The position numbers were made by a program, and so were the translations under genes. The notes under the pieces were generated by a model, which saw only the letters and a list, made by a program, of their open reading frames with translations, was not told the DNA's origin and did not search any database. A stretch of DNA of 64,000 bases. Source: Neofamilia massiliensis. Lineage in GTDB: Bacteria; Bacillota; Clostridia; Tissierellales; Peptoniphilaceae. The stretch is from NCBI RefSeq assembly GCF_001299475.1, contig NZ_CYUJ01000002.1, positions 496,001 to 560,000 on the forward strand, given 5' to 3'. Below are positions 8,365 through 17,556 of this stretch, one piece after another. The stretch's first letter is position 1; the number at the start of each line of letters is the position of its first letter.

Positions 8365-9396
8365 ATGAAAATAGATTTAGACTATATAATTAAAACTTTT
8401 GAAGACCTAGTGAAGATCCCAAGTCCATCTGGTTATACTGAAGAAGCTATGGCCTATGTAAAAAATGAATTTGAAAATCTTGGAGTAAAATTCTTTACAA
8501 CTAACAAGGGAGCAGTTTATGGAGTAATAGACGGAGAGGACAATGACCAAAGCATCCTATTAACTTCTCATGTTGACACTCTTGGCGCTATGGTTTTAGA
8601 TATTAAAGACAACGGCAGATTAAAGCTAGCAAGTGTTGGCGGCTTTGCTTGGGGATCAATTGAAGGAGAAAACGCCTTAGTCCACACTGACTCTGGCAAA
8701 GTTTATTCTGGATCCTTACTTCCAGAAAAAGCATCTGTTCACATTTTTGCAGAGGCAAGTGAAGAGAGAAAAGAAGAAAATATGGAAATAAGATTAGACA
8801 ATGACGTAAGATCAGCCAAGGAAACTAGAGGCCTAGGCATTGAAGTTGGAGACTTTGTAAGCTTTGACCCAAGATTTATGCTAACAGAAAACGGCTATGT
8901 AAAGTCTAGACATATAGACGATAAAATCTGTGTAGCCATTCAACTTGGACTTTGTAAGGCTCTAATTGAAGCAAAAGAAAAACCTAAATACCAAACTTAC
9001 TTCTATATTGCCAACTACGAAGAAATTGGTCACGGTCTTTATCATATACCAGAAAACTGCACAGAAGTTATTGCAGTAGACATAGGAACTGTTGGTGGAA
9101 CTAACACTTCTTCAGAAAAGGCAGTAACAATTTTTGCAAAAGACTCATCAACTCCTTATGACTATGGCATTAAAAAGACTATGGTAGAACTTTGTAAGAC
9201 AAAGGACATTCCATATAGAGTTGATATAGCAAGAAGATATGGATCAGATGCGTCAGCAGCTCTTAGACAAGGAAAAGACGTTAGAACAGCATGTATAGGA
9301 CCTGGTGTTGACTCAACCCACCACTATGAAAGAACTCACAAGGATGGAATTTTAGCATCAGCTAACTTAGTTATGGCCTACCTGTTAAGAAAGTAA
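8365..9396 (+). CDS. M42 family metallopeptidase (aminopeptidase)
   Basis: 343 aa, standard for the M42 tetrahedral aminopeptidases (FrvX/YsdC/PepA type). Metal ligands and catalytic residues are visible: TSHVDT (His), the SRHIDDK aspartate, the NYEEIGHG glutamate pair, the AVDIGT aspartate and the C-terminal STHHYERTHKDG histidine. Such enzymes form dodecamers that trim peptides in the cytosol, fitting an amino-acid-fermenting anaerobe. AAGGAGG lies just upstream of the ATG. The specificity (Glu, Leu or broad) cannot be assigned. Confidence 0.88.
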   Translation: MKIDLDYIIKTFEDLVKIPSPSGYTEEAMAYVKNEFENLGVKFFTTNKGAVYGVIDGEDNDQSILLTSHVDTLGAMVLDIKDNGRLKLASVGGFAWGSIEGENALVHTDSGKVYSGSLLPEKASVHIFAEASEERKEENMEIRLDNDVRSAKETRGLGIEVGDFVSFDPRFMLTENGYVKSRHIDDKICVAIQLGLCKALIEAKEKPKYQTYFYIANYEEIGHGLYHIPENCTEVIAVDIGTVGGTNTSSEKAVTIFAKDSSTPYDYGIKKTMVELCKTKDIPYRVDIARRYGSDASAALRQGKDVRTACIGPGVDSTHHYERTHKDGILASANLVMAYLLRK

Positions 9397-9446
9397 ATTA
9401 AATTAAATAGTTTTAAAGCTATAAACAAAGGAGCTAGGGAAATAAG

Positions 9447-10016
9447 ATGGAAGAAAAAATAATAAAAGCAGAAGATTTTATTACTACAAAATGGTCAGGA
9501 GGAGAAACTAGCCAGCTTTATATTTATCCAGAGAATGCAGATTTTTCTAAAAAAGATTTTCTCTTTAGAATATCTTCAGCGACCTTTACAGGATGCGAGT
9601 CTACATTTTCAGATTTTTCCAACTACTATAGGTATATCCTTCCCTTAGAAGGAAGTCTTTCAGTAGACCACAAAAATCTTTATAAGAGAAGTCTTTCCAT
9701 ACTTGAGCCAGAATTTTTCGATGGAGGTTGGAAAACTTATTCAGAAAACTCCTTAGACTGTAGGGATTATAACTTTATCTTTTCAAAAAAAGCCAGGGGA
9801 GACTTTAAAGTCATTAAGACTAGAGAAAAAGTTAGCTTAAAAGAAAATGGAATTTATACTTTCTTTTCAAAAGAAAACTTCTCTCTAAGGCTAAATGATA
9901 AAAAAAGAGAAATTCCAGCTTTTTCACTTTATCTTTTAAAAACAGAAGTAGAAAACACAAATATAGAAATAGAGGATTTAAAAGATTCAATAATAATAAG
10001 TGAGTTTTTTAAATAA
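9447..10016 (+). CDS. HutD/Ves family cupin-like protein
   Basis: 189 aa. The N-terminal TKWSGGETSQLYIYP segment, the RISSATF segment and the RYILPLEGSL strand match the HutD/Ves family, a double beta-barrel cupin often linked to histidine utilisation or cold response. No hut gene is in the window, so the name carries no pathway claim. The gene follows the M42 peptidase by 50 bases with AAAGGAG upstream, and a strong terminator closes the unit. Its biochemical role is unknown. Confidence 0.75.
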   Translation: MEEKIIKAEDFITTKWSGGETSQLYIYPENADFSKKDFLFRISSATFTGCESTFSDFSNYYRYILPLEGSLSVDHKNLYKRSLSILEPEFFDGGWKTYSENSLDCRDYNFIFSKKARGDFKVIKTREKVSLKENGIYTFFSKENFSLRLNDKKREIPAFSLYLLKTEVENTNIEIEDLKDSIIISEFFK

Positions 10017-10028
10017 ATCTAAGACAAA

Positions 10029-10066
10029 AGGGTTCTTTGTAATTTTACAAGGAACCCTAATTTTTT
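10029..10066 (+). terminator. Rho-independent terminator after the HutD-like gene
   Basis: Long stem: AGGGTTCTTTGTAA from 10029 pairs with TTACAAGGAACCCT ending at 10058 (one G-T pair), followed by a TTTTTT tract at 10061-10066. Confidence 0.88.
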
Positions 10067-10212
10067 AACAAAAAAGAAAAATCTTATAACTTATTTATCT
10101 CCATACATATTATAAAAAACAAGTCAGCTAGATGAAAAGAAAAAATAAAATAGAATTCTTCAAAAACTCCTAATTAAAATTAAAAATCATCTAAAAAAAT
10201 GAAAATAAACAA

Positions 10213-10282
10213 AACAAAGTTTCAAATAAGAAAATTTTATTATTGTAATAATAAAATATTGACAATGGTAGCAAACTTTGTT
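10213..10282. promoter_or_regulatory. Spaced inverted repeat around the tpl promoter
   Basis: AACAAAGTTT at 10213-10222 recurs as its exact complement AAACTTTGTT at 10273-10282, centres 60 bases apart. The right arm lies in the spacer between -35 and -10 and touches the -10. Possible operator for looping or cooperative binding; the YheO-like regulator encoded two genes downstream is a candidate ligand. The role is inferred. Confidence 0.4.
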
Positions 10283-10287
10283 ATTAT
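10259..10287 (+). promoter_or_regulatory. Promoter of the tyrosine phenol-lyase gene
   Basis: -35 TTGACA (10259-10264), 17-base spacer, -10 TATTAT (10282-10287). It is the only good promoter in the 336-base gap before tpl, whose other content is the upstream terminator and AT-rich sequence without a coding frame. Confidence 0.75.
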
Positions 10288-10289
10288 AA

Positions 10290-11744
<1,455 letters not shown>

Positions 11745-11767
11745 AAAATAGAAAACCTTAAAAATTT

Positions 11768-11800
11768 AATAGCTATGCCTTAGCTGGCATAGCTATTTTT
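11768..11800 (+). terminator. Terminator between tpl and the transporter gene
   Basis: Perfect 12-bp stem (AATAGCTATGCC, 11768-11779, with GGCATAGCTATT, 11786-11797), 6-base loop, T tail. It should make tpl mRNA more abundant than the transporter, with read-through or no obvious separate promoter for the latter. Confidence 0.88.
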
Positions 11801-11849
11801 ATAAACAAAATCGAAAGGTTTTCCCAAAAAACATTACAAGGAGAAAGTC

Positions 11850-13196
11850 ATGAGTGAATCTAAATTTAAAAGCAAGTGGGGCTTTATTTTAGCCTGTGTT
11901 GGGTCCGCTGTTGGTATGGCTAATGTATGGGGTTTTCCATACAAGGTTGTTGATAATGGAGGCTTTGCCTTCCTAGTTCCTTATTTTCTATTTATTATTC
12001 TCTTTGCATATGTAGGCCTTTCTGCTGAGTATGCAGTTGGTAGAAGGGCAAAAACAGGTACTCTAGGAGCCTATGAAATGGCTTGGGCAACTAGGGGAGA
12101 ATCTTCTAGAAAAGTCGGTAGAATCGTTGGATTTATTCCATTACTTGGTTCTATGTGTATAGCTATTGGTTATGCAGTAATTATTTCCTACATTCTTAAT
12201 GGCCTTACTGCATCTATAACTGGCGAAATGATGACCCTAGATACATCTACATGGTTTGCATCTTTTGCCTTTAAAAACTTCTCAGTAGTTCCCTATCACC
12301 TAGTAATAATTGTAGTAGCCTTACTTACACTTTTATTAGGGGCAGAATCTATTGAAAAGACTAATAAAATTATGATGCCATTGTTCTTTATATTATTTAT
12401 TATAATGGCAGTTAGAGTAGCCCTACTTCCAGGTGCCTTTGACGGTTATAAGTTTTTATTTAAACCAAACTGGGAAAAACTTACTGACGTTCAGGTTTGG
12501 ATAGCGGCTATGGGTCAGGCCTTTTTCTCTCTATCAATTACAGGATCAGGAATGATTGTATATGGAGCCTACTTATCAAATGATGAAGACATAGTTGATG
12601 GAGCAAAGAATACGGCACTTTTTGACTCTATTGCAGCTATGATTGCAGCCCTCGTTATGATACCAGCAGTTTTTGCCTATGGTATGGTTGAAAGTGAAGG
12701 AGGACCAGGCCTACTATTTGTAACCCTTCCAACTATTTTCCAAGATATGCCCCTTGGAAGATTGTTTGCCATTATTATGTACACAGCTGTACTATTTGGT
12801 GGTATTTCATCTATACAAAATATGTTTGAAGTAGTTTTAGAATCAATAATGCACAGGTTCCCTAAGGTTAAAAGAATTCCTGGTATTATTGGTATGGGTA
12901 TAGTTTGCTTCGGTATTGGAGTATTTATGGAACCTATAGCTGAAACTCCTGGAGCTCTATTAGGCGGCTGGGGACCATGGATGGACCTAGTATCAATTTA
13001 TATTATTCCAATAGGTGCAACCCTTGGAGCAGCTTCTTGGTTTTGGGTTATGAAGAAAGAAGACTTAATGGAAGAAGTAAATTTAGGTGCTACAAGCAAG
13101 GCCAGTGATCTTTGGTACAATTTAGGAAGATATGTATATGTTCCAGCAGCTTTAATTCTTACTATTGTTGCCTTGGCTTTAAAGATAGCATTCTAA
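11850..13196 (+). CDS. Neurotransmitter:sodium symporter family transporter, probably tyrosine
   Basis: 448 aa, about 11-12 transmembrane helices. The first helix carries the family signature GSAVGMANVWGFPY that binds sodium and the amino acid; the unwound helix 6 region FSLSITGSGMIVYGAY is also clear. Bacterial members such as MhsT and the Fusobacterium Tyt1 import hydrophobic or aromatic amino acids with sodium. Tyrosine is inferred from its place directly behind tyrosine phenol-lyase. AAGGAG at 11838-11843 precedes the ATG. A terminator follows. Confidence 0.85.
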   Translation: MSESKFKSKWGFILACVGSAVGMANVWGFPYKVVDNGGFAFLVPYFLFIILFAYVGLSAEYAVGRRAKTGTLGAYEMAWATRGESSRKVGRIVGFIPLLGSMCIAIGYAVIISYILNGLTASITGEMMTLDTSTWFASFAFKNFSVVPYHLVIIVVALLTLLLGAESIEKTNKIMMPLFFILFIIMAVRVALLPGAFDGYKFLFKPNWEKLTDVQVWIAAMGQAFFSLSITGSGMIVYGAYLSNDEDIVDGAKNTALFDSIAAMIAALVMIPAVFAYGMVESEGGPGLLFVTLPTIFQDMPLGRLFAIIMYTAVLFGGISSIQNMFEVVLESIMHRFPKVKRIPGIIGMGIVCFGIGVFMEPIAETPGALLGGWGPWMDLVSIYIIPIGATLGAASWFWVMKKEDLMEEVNLGATSKASDLWYNLGRYVYVPAALILTIVALALKIAF

Positions 13197-13211
13197 GATT
13201 GTAATTAACAA

Positions 13212-13242
13212 AACGAGGCAGACTTTTTCTGTCTCGTTTTTT
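13212..13242 (+). terminator. Terminator after the transporter gene
   Basis: Stem AACGAGGCAGA (13212-13222) with TCTGTCTCGTT (13228-13238), one G-T pair, and a T6 tail. Confidence 0.87.
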
Positions 13243-13320
13243 AAAGGAAAAATTTTATTTATTTTAAAAAACTACATATTAAAAAATTAAGATATGTATA
13301 TTAAATTAGAGAGGATAAAA

Positions 13321-14013
13321 ATGAATTCAAAACTTGAAAACTACGTTAGCTTTATAAGTTTTTTCTCAAAGGCCATAGGCCCAGACTACGAATTATATCT
13401 ATTAGATACTCGTGGAGGAAAATTTAAAAAGTTAAGTTTAGAATATGGTAAAATTTCTGGGAAAAATTTAGACTCAGACCTTCCGCCAGCAATAAAATCT
13501 AGCTTAGACAAAAAAGAATACCAGTATACAGATTATATTGTAAACAGGACCACCTATTCAAAAACAGGCAAGGCCCTTAGGACATCTATGTTTTTTATAA
13601 AATCAGATGGTGGAGATCTTGAGGGAATAATGTGTATTAACTTTGACGACTCAAGGTATGAAGAACTAGGGAAAAAAATAATGTATCTTTGCCATCCAGA
13701 TGCCTATATAGAAGAGAGGATTTCATCTGTAAGCCTAATTGATAATATTGATGAGGGAACCTTGGATCATATTAATCAAGGAGAAAAGATGACGATGGAA
13801 GATACCATTATGTCTATGATTGATCTAGAACTAAAAGAGGCTTTAATTCCAGTTGAAAGATTAACTCCAGATGAGAAAGTTCAAATAGTAAAAAATTTAG
13901 ACTCTAAAGGCTTCTTTATGCTAAAGGGTGCAGTAAGTATTTTATCAAAAGTCTTAGACATGTCCCAGGCCTCAGTTTATAGGTATATAAATATGGCCAG
14001 AGATGAAAAGTAG
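13321..14013 (+). CDS. YheO-like transcriptional regulator (PAS_6 plus HTH)
   Basis: 231 aa from ATG 13321, which has GAGAGG at 13307-13312; an upstream in-frame ATG at 13294 has no ribosome site. The N-terminal 120 residues look like the YheO PAS-like sensing domain (YLLDTRGGKF, TYSKTGKALRTSMFFIK, GIMCINFDDS), and the C-terminal 60 residues form a helix-turn-helix (GAVSILSKVLDMSQASVYRYINM). Relatives such as DauR control amino acid catabolism genes. Position after tpl and the transporter suggests it regulates the tyrosine module; that is inference. Confidence 0.8.
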   Translation: MNSKLENYVSFISFFSKAIGPDYELYLLDTRGGKFKKLSLEYGKISGKNLDSDLPPAIKSSLDKKEYQYTDYIVNRTTYSKTGKALRTSMFFIKSDGGDLEGIMCINFDDSRYEELGKKIMYLCHPDAYIEERISSVSLIDNIDEGTLDHINQGEKMTMEDTIMSMIDLELKEALIPVERLTPDEKVQIVKNLDSKGFFMLKGAVSILSKVLDMSQASVYRYINMARDEK

Positions 14014-14079
14014 AAAAAAATAGAATTAAAAAAATCATAATGGGTAAAAGGTTTTTAGTAGAAAAATTTAGGAGGACCT

Positions 14080-14634
14080 ATGACTAGAAAATTATTAGTT
14101 TATAATATGCCCAAAGAATCTTTGGAAAAAATAAAAGACTTAAAAGAAAAATACGATTTTAAAGTAATCGAAGCAGAAATAGACCACTTAGGCCAAAAAA
14201 TTGAAGACCTTTTAGCAGAAAACTTAGTAGAAGATATTTCAAATGAGGGCCTAGACCACATAGACATTAACTTTTTAATGATTCACGGTTTTGAAGACTC
14301 AGAACTTTCAGCCTTGTTAAAGGACTTTAAAGAAAAAGATCTTAAGCTTCCTAACAAATGTGTATCAACTCCAACAAATAAAACTTGGATCCTTCATGAC
14401 CTATTAAAAGAAAACAAGGAAGAGGCAGAACTGATGCCCCTTTTACACAGCTTATTTTCTCTAAGAACCTTTGTCCAAGGTCTAATAGAAAATGGAAATG
14501 AAGATCAAAGACTTGTAGACCTAGTCGAAGAAATTTCAGCCTATATAAAGAAGCAAGAATTAGAAAAAAATGAGATGATAGAAATTTATAACAGGGGAGC
14601 AAAAATTGCAAACGAATATATAGACAAAAACTAA
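14080..14634 (+). CDS. DUF3783 domain protein
   Basis: 184 aa, soluble, acidic. Residues about 60-120 (FLMIHGFEDSELSALLKDFK, then CVSTPTNKTWILHDLLKE) match DUF3783, a small domain of unknown function common in Clostridia. The C-terminal third is helical and charged. AGGAGG sits at 14071-14076. It follows the YheO-like regulator by 66 bases and ends in a terminator. No function can be given. Confidence 0.65.
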   Translation: MTRKLLVYNMPKESLEKIKDLKEKYDFKVIEAEIDHLGQKIEDLLAENLVEDISNEGLDHIDINFLMIHGFEDSELSALLKDFKEKDLKLPNKCVSTPTNKTWILHDLLKENKEEAELMPLLHSLFSLRTFVQGLIENGNEDQRLVDLVEEISAYIKKQELEKNEMIEIYNRGAKIANEYIDKN

Positions 14635-14660
14635 AGGAGCCAGAAGGCTTCTTTTTATTT
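14633..14660 (+). terminator. Terminator after the DUF3783 gene
   Basis: Stem AAAGGAGCC (14633-14641) with GGCTTCTTT (14646-14654), loop AGAA, T-rich tail. The stem begins inside the stop codon. Confidence 0.78.
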
Positions 14661-14680
14661 TAGTAAAAACTCTAAAAATA

Positions 14681-14710
14681 TTTACTAAAAAATAAATGCT
14701 TTGCTATAAT
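14681..14710 (+). promoter_or_regulatory. Promoter for the DUF2812-lacI pair
   Basis: -35 TTTACT (14681-14686), 18-base spacer, extended -10 TGCTATAAT (TATAAT at 14705-14710). The start codon follows 20 bases later, so the leader is very short. Confidence 0.7.
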
Positions 14711-14730
14711 AGACTTAAGCGAGGTAAAAA

Positions 14731-15231
14731 ATGATCAGACAAATAAAGAAAAACTTTTCAATTTTAGAATTAAATAAAGAAGAAGACTTTATAGAAGCCC
14801 AGGCTGAGGAAGGTTATATTTTTACAAAAATAGAAGATGGAACTTATAGTTTTGAAGAAGGAGAACCCTTTAAGGCGACTTGTGTAATAGAATATTTTAA
14901 AGAAGACCAAGGAGCAAAAGATTTTTATGAGGACCAGGGCTTGGATTTAGTTTATGCCTATAAGGGAAAAATCGGATATTGGTCTTATTATCTAGGACCC
15001 TATAAGGAAAATTTAAATAGAAGAGTAGATGACAGGAAGGATCTTTACCAATCTTTAAAAAGACGAAATGAAATTTTTTGGACAATAATTCCCCTGTCTT
15101 TACTTTTATTTTCTCTTTATATGGTCTTTATAAGCAAAAATTATTATTTTTTCCTGCTAACTTTGGCAGCTGGACTTTTACTAAACAAAAGCAGGCTTAT
15201 TAATAAAGAAATAAAAGAAGACGAGGACTAA
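14731..15231 (+). CDS. DUF2812-like membrane protein
   Basis: 166 aa. The N-terminal 95 residues resemble DUF2812 (a repeated EEGYIFTKIEDGTYSF-type strand unit and the LVYAYKGKIGYWSYY segment). Residues about 115-155 form one or two membrane helices, and the C-terminus is charged. DUF2812 proteins are often paired with a PadR regulator; here the next gene is a LacI-type regulator three bases downstream, whose ribosome site GAGGAC lies in this gene's last codons, so the two are co-translated. Function unknown. Confidence 0.6.
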   Translation: MIRQIKKNFSILELNKEEDFIEAQAEEGYIFTKIEDGTYSFEEGEPFKATCVIEYFKEDQGAKDFYEDQGLDLVYAYKGKIGYWSYYLGPYKENLNRRVDDRKDLYQSLKRRNEIFWTIIPLSLLLFSLYMVFISKNYYFFLLTLAAGLLLNKSRLINKEIKEDED

Positions 15232-15234
15232 GAT

Positions 15235-16242
15235 TTGGCTACAATAAAAGATATTTCAAAAATAACAGGCTATTCACTGGCTACGATTTCTAGGGTTTTA
15301 AATGAAGACGATAGCATTAAAGTCAAAGAATCTACAAGAAGTGAAATTTTAAAAGTAGCAGAAGACCTATCATATGTGAGTAAGAAAAAATTTTCAAAGA
15401 GAGATGAATTTATTGGCATAGTCCAGTGGATTTCATCTGATGCAGAAATCGAAGACCCCTACTACCACTCCCTAAGACTAAGTGTAGAAAGTTTTTTTGT
15501 CAAAGAAAAAATACCAACAAAAATATATTACAAGCAAAACTTTGAAGAGATTTTTAAAGACAAAAACCTTCTAGGCCTTGTTTGTCTTGGAAAATTTTCT
15601 CAAGACCAAGCAGCAGACTTTAAAAAAGTTTGTAAAAATTTAGTCTTTGTTGACTACAATCCAGATGAAAAAATTTATCACAGCGTTGTAGCAGATTTAA
15701 AAGCTGCAACAGAAGATCTTTTAGCCTATTTAAAGAAAATGGGTCACAGGGAAATTGGTTTTATTGGCGGTAGAGAAAGGTTGGGAAAGACAAACTCACT
15801 TTTTATAGATATTAGAGAAAAGACCTTTGAAGAAATTATGCTTGCAGATGATTATTTTTCCTACAATCCAATTTATAAAAGAAGCAGAGACTTTGATGCA
15901 AAAACTGGCTACGATCTAATGGCTGGATTTTTAAAGGAAGAAAATTTGCCAACAGCCTTTATTTGCGCATCAGACTCTTTGGCCATGGGCGCCTTAAGGG
16001 CTTTGGGAGATGAGAAAAATTCTAGGAAGGAAAAAATTTCCATAGTTGGCTACAACGACATAGGACTTGCAGCCTTTACTAATCCTGCCTTAACAACAGC
16101 TAGAATAAATATAAGGGAAATGGGAGAAATGGCAGGAATGCTTTTGACCTATCTTTTAAAAAAACCATCTTCTAGTCCAATAAATATTTCTATAAAGACA
16201 GAAATAATAGAAAGAGAGTCAGTTTTTAAAATCGAAGACTAG
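15235..16242 (+). CDS. LacI/GalR family transcriptional regulator
   Basis: 335 aa. The N-terminal helix-turn-helix is classical (ATIKDISKITGYSLATISRVLN), followed by a periplasmic-binding-protein-like ligand domain with the CASDSLAMGALRAL segment and the GYNDIGLAAFTNPALTT region. The start is TTG at 15235, set by the family N-terminus. It directly precedes the galactose transporter operon, whose promoter carries a palindrome of LacI-operator type, so it is probably the galactose repressor. An 18-bp perfect palindrome abuts its stop codon. Confidence 0.9.
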   Translation: MATIKDISKITGYSLATISRVLNEDDSIKVKESTRSEILKVAEDLSYVSKKKFSKRDEFIGIVQWISSDAEIEDPYYHSLRLSVESFFVKEKIPTKIYYKQNFEEIFKDKNLLGLVCLGKFSQDQAADFKKVCKNLVFVDYNPDEKIYHSVVADLKAATEDLLAYLKKMGHREIGFIGGRERLGKTNSLFIDIREKTFEEIMLADDYFSYNPIYKRSRDFDAKTGYDLMAGFLKEENLPTAFICASDSLAMGALRALGDEKNSRKEKISIVGYNDIGLAAFTNPALTTARINIREMGEMAGMLLTYLLKKPSSSPINISIKTEIIERESVFKIED

Positions 16243-16260
16243 ATGTTATTTAAATAACAT
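16243..16260. promoter_or_regulatory. Perfect 18-bp palindrome behind the lacI-type gene
   Basis: ATGTTATTTAAATAACAT, starting at the base after the stop codon. It has no loop and no T tract, so it looks more like a dimeric protein site than a terminator. A second inverted pair, TTTAGTAAA (16264-16272) and TTTACTAAA (16288-16296), follows. Ligand unknown. Confidence 0.45.
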
Positions 16261-16308
16261 GGATTTAGTAAATATTTTCCAAAGTTTTTTACTAAAGACT
16301 TAAAATAA

Positions 16309-16337
16309 TTGACGTTAACGTTTTCAGGTTGTAAACT
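16309..16337 (+). promoter_or_regulatory. mgl operon promoter with LacI-type operator
   Basis: -35 TTGACG (16309-16314), 17-base spacer, -10 TAAACT (16332-16337). The perfect palindrome ACGTTAACGT (16312-16321) overlaps the -35; palindromes with ACGTT half-sites fit LacI/GalR proteins, so the upstream regulator likely represses here. Confidence 0.6.
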
Positions 16338-16373
16338 AAAGTTAAGAGAATAAGAAGAAAGGTGGATTTATTC

Positions 16374-17492
16374 ATGAAAAGAAAATATTTATCTCTACTA
16401 CTTGTATTAGTACTTGTAGTCACTTTAGCTGCTTGTTCAAATGGAGAAAAGACTAATGAAACAACTCCAGCTGAAACAACAGCTAACGAAGCAGCTGAAA
16501 AAGCTCCAGGCAAAGATACTGTTAATGTAGGTGTTGCAATTTATCGTTTTGACGATAACTTCATGACTCTTTATAGAGAAGAATTAGAAAGATACTTTAA
16601 AGAGTTAGGAGAAGAAACAGGTGTAACTTACAATCTTGACATCCAAGATGGTAAACAAGACCAAGCAACTCAAACTGAACAAATTCAAAACTTTATTACC
16701 CAAGGTAAGGATGTTATGATTCTTAACCTAGTTGATATTACTGCAGCTAATGCAATTATCGACCTTGCTAAAGAAGCCAACATTCCAATAGTATTTATTA
16801 ACAGAGAACCTGAAACTATTGATATGAAAAACTGGCCAGGCAAAACAACTTATGTAGGTGCTGACGCAACTCAATCAGGAACTTTCCAAGGTGAAATGAT
16901 CGTCGACACTCCTAACCAAGGAGACTTTAATGGAGATGGAAAAATTTCTTATATTATGTTACAAGGTGACCCACAAAACGTTGACGCCCAACAAAGAACA
17001 GACTTTTCTATAAAGGCTCTTGTTGATGCAGGCTTAACTCCAAACCCATTATCTGAACCATACCAAGCAAACTGGGATTCAGCTAAGGGCCAAGAATTTA
17101 CAGCCAACGCCCTAGCTCAATTTGGTGACGACCTAGAAGTTGTATTTGCTAACAACGACGGTATGGCCATGGGAGCTATCCAATCAATTGAAGCTGCAGG
17201 CAGAAAAGTTAACGAAGACATTTATCTAGTAGGAGTTGACGCTATTCCAGAAGCTGTTCAAGCTTTAACTGACGGAAACCTTACAGGAACAGTTTTAAAT
17301 GACCACTACAACCAATCACATACAGCTGCAAAAGTTGCTGTTGAATTAGTAGCAGGCAAAGATGTAGAAAACTATTACTGGGTTGACTATGTAAAAGTTT
17401 TACAAGAATCTGATGCTACCTTAAAGGATGCAGAAGCAAGAACAGAAACAGTTGAAGAAGCTGAAACACGCTACGCAGAAAGAGCAAAATAA
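16374..17492 (+). CDS. mglB: Galactose/glucose-binding lipoprotein
   Basis: 372 aa from ATG 16374; AAGGTGG at 16359-16365 fits this start and overlaps the in-frame GTG 16362. A lipoprotein signal ends at Cys21 (LAAC), then a short Thr/Glu/Ala linker. The mature part has the MglB-like start VNVGVAIYRFDDNFM, the ILNLVDITAAN and INREP segments, and FANNDGMAMGAI near residue 255, all sugar-contact regions in galactose-binding protein. It is the receptor for the MglA/MglC importer encoded next. A terminator hairpin separates it from mglA. Confidence 0.92.
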   Translation: MKRKYLSLLLVLVLVVTLAACSNGEKTNETTPAETTANEAAEKAPGKDTVNVGVAIYRFDDNFMTLYREELERYFKELGEETGVTYNLDIQDGKQDQATQTEQIQNFITQGKDVMILNLVDITAANAIIDLAKEANIPIVFINREPETIDMKNWPGKTTYVGADATQSGTFQGEMIVDTPNQGDFNGDGKISYIMLQGDPQNVDAQQRTDFSIKALVDAGLTPNPLSEPYQANWDSAKGQEFTANALAQFGDDLEVVFANNDGMAMGAIQSIEAAGRKVNEDIYLVGVDAIPEAVQALTDGNLTGTVLNDHYNQSHTAAKVAVELVAGKDVENYYWVDYVKVLQESDATLKDAEARTETVEEAETRYAERAK

Positions 17493-17505
17493 TTAACTAA
17501 GAAAA

Positions 17506-17538
17506 AACAAGTGTGCAGCTAATGCATACTTGTTTTTT
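17506..17538 (+). terminator. Intercistronic terminator after mglB
   Basis: 12-bp stem AACAAGTGTGCA (17506-17517) with TGCATACTTGTT (17523-17534), one G-T pair, 5-base loop, T tail. It sits where partial termination would keep the receptor in excess over the ATPase and permease. Confidence 0.87.
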
Positions 17539-17556
17539 TAAAAGGCAGGTATTTTA

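Noticed and set aside
9447-10016. A histidine-utilisation role for the HutD-like gene
   Set aside because: No hutH, hutU, hutI or hutG is present in the window, so only the fold family is claimed.
13294-13320. Longer start for the YheO-like regulator
   Set aside because: No ribosome site before 13294, whereas GAGAGG precedes ATG 13321.
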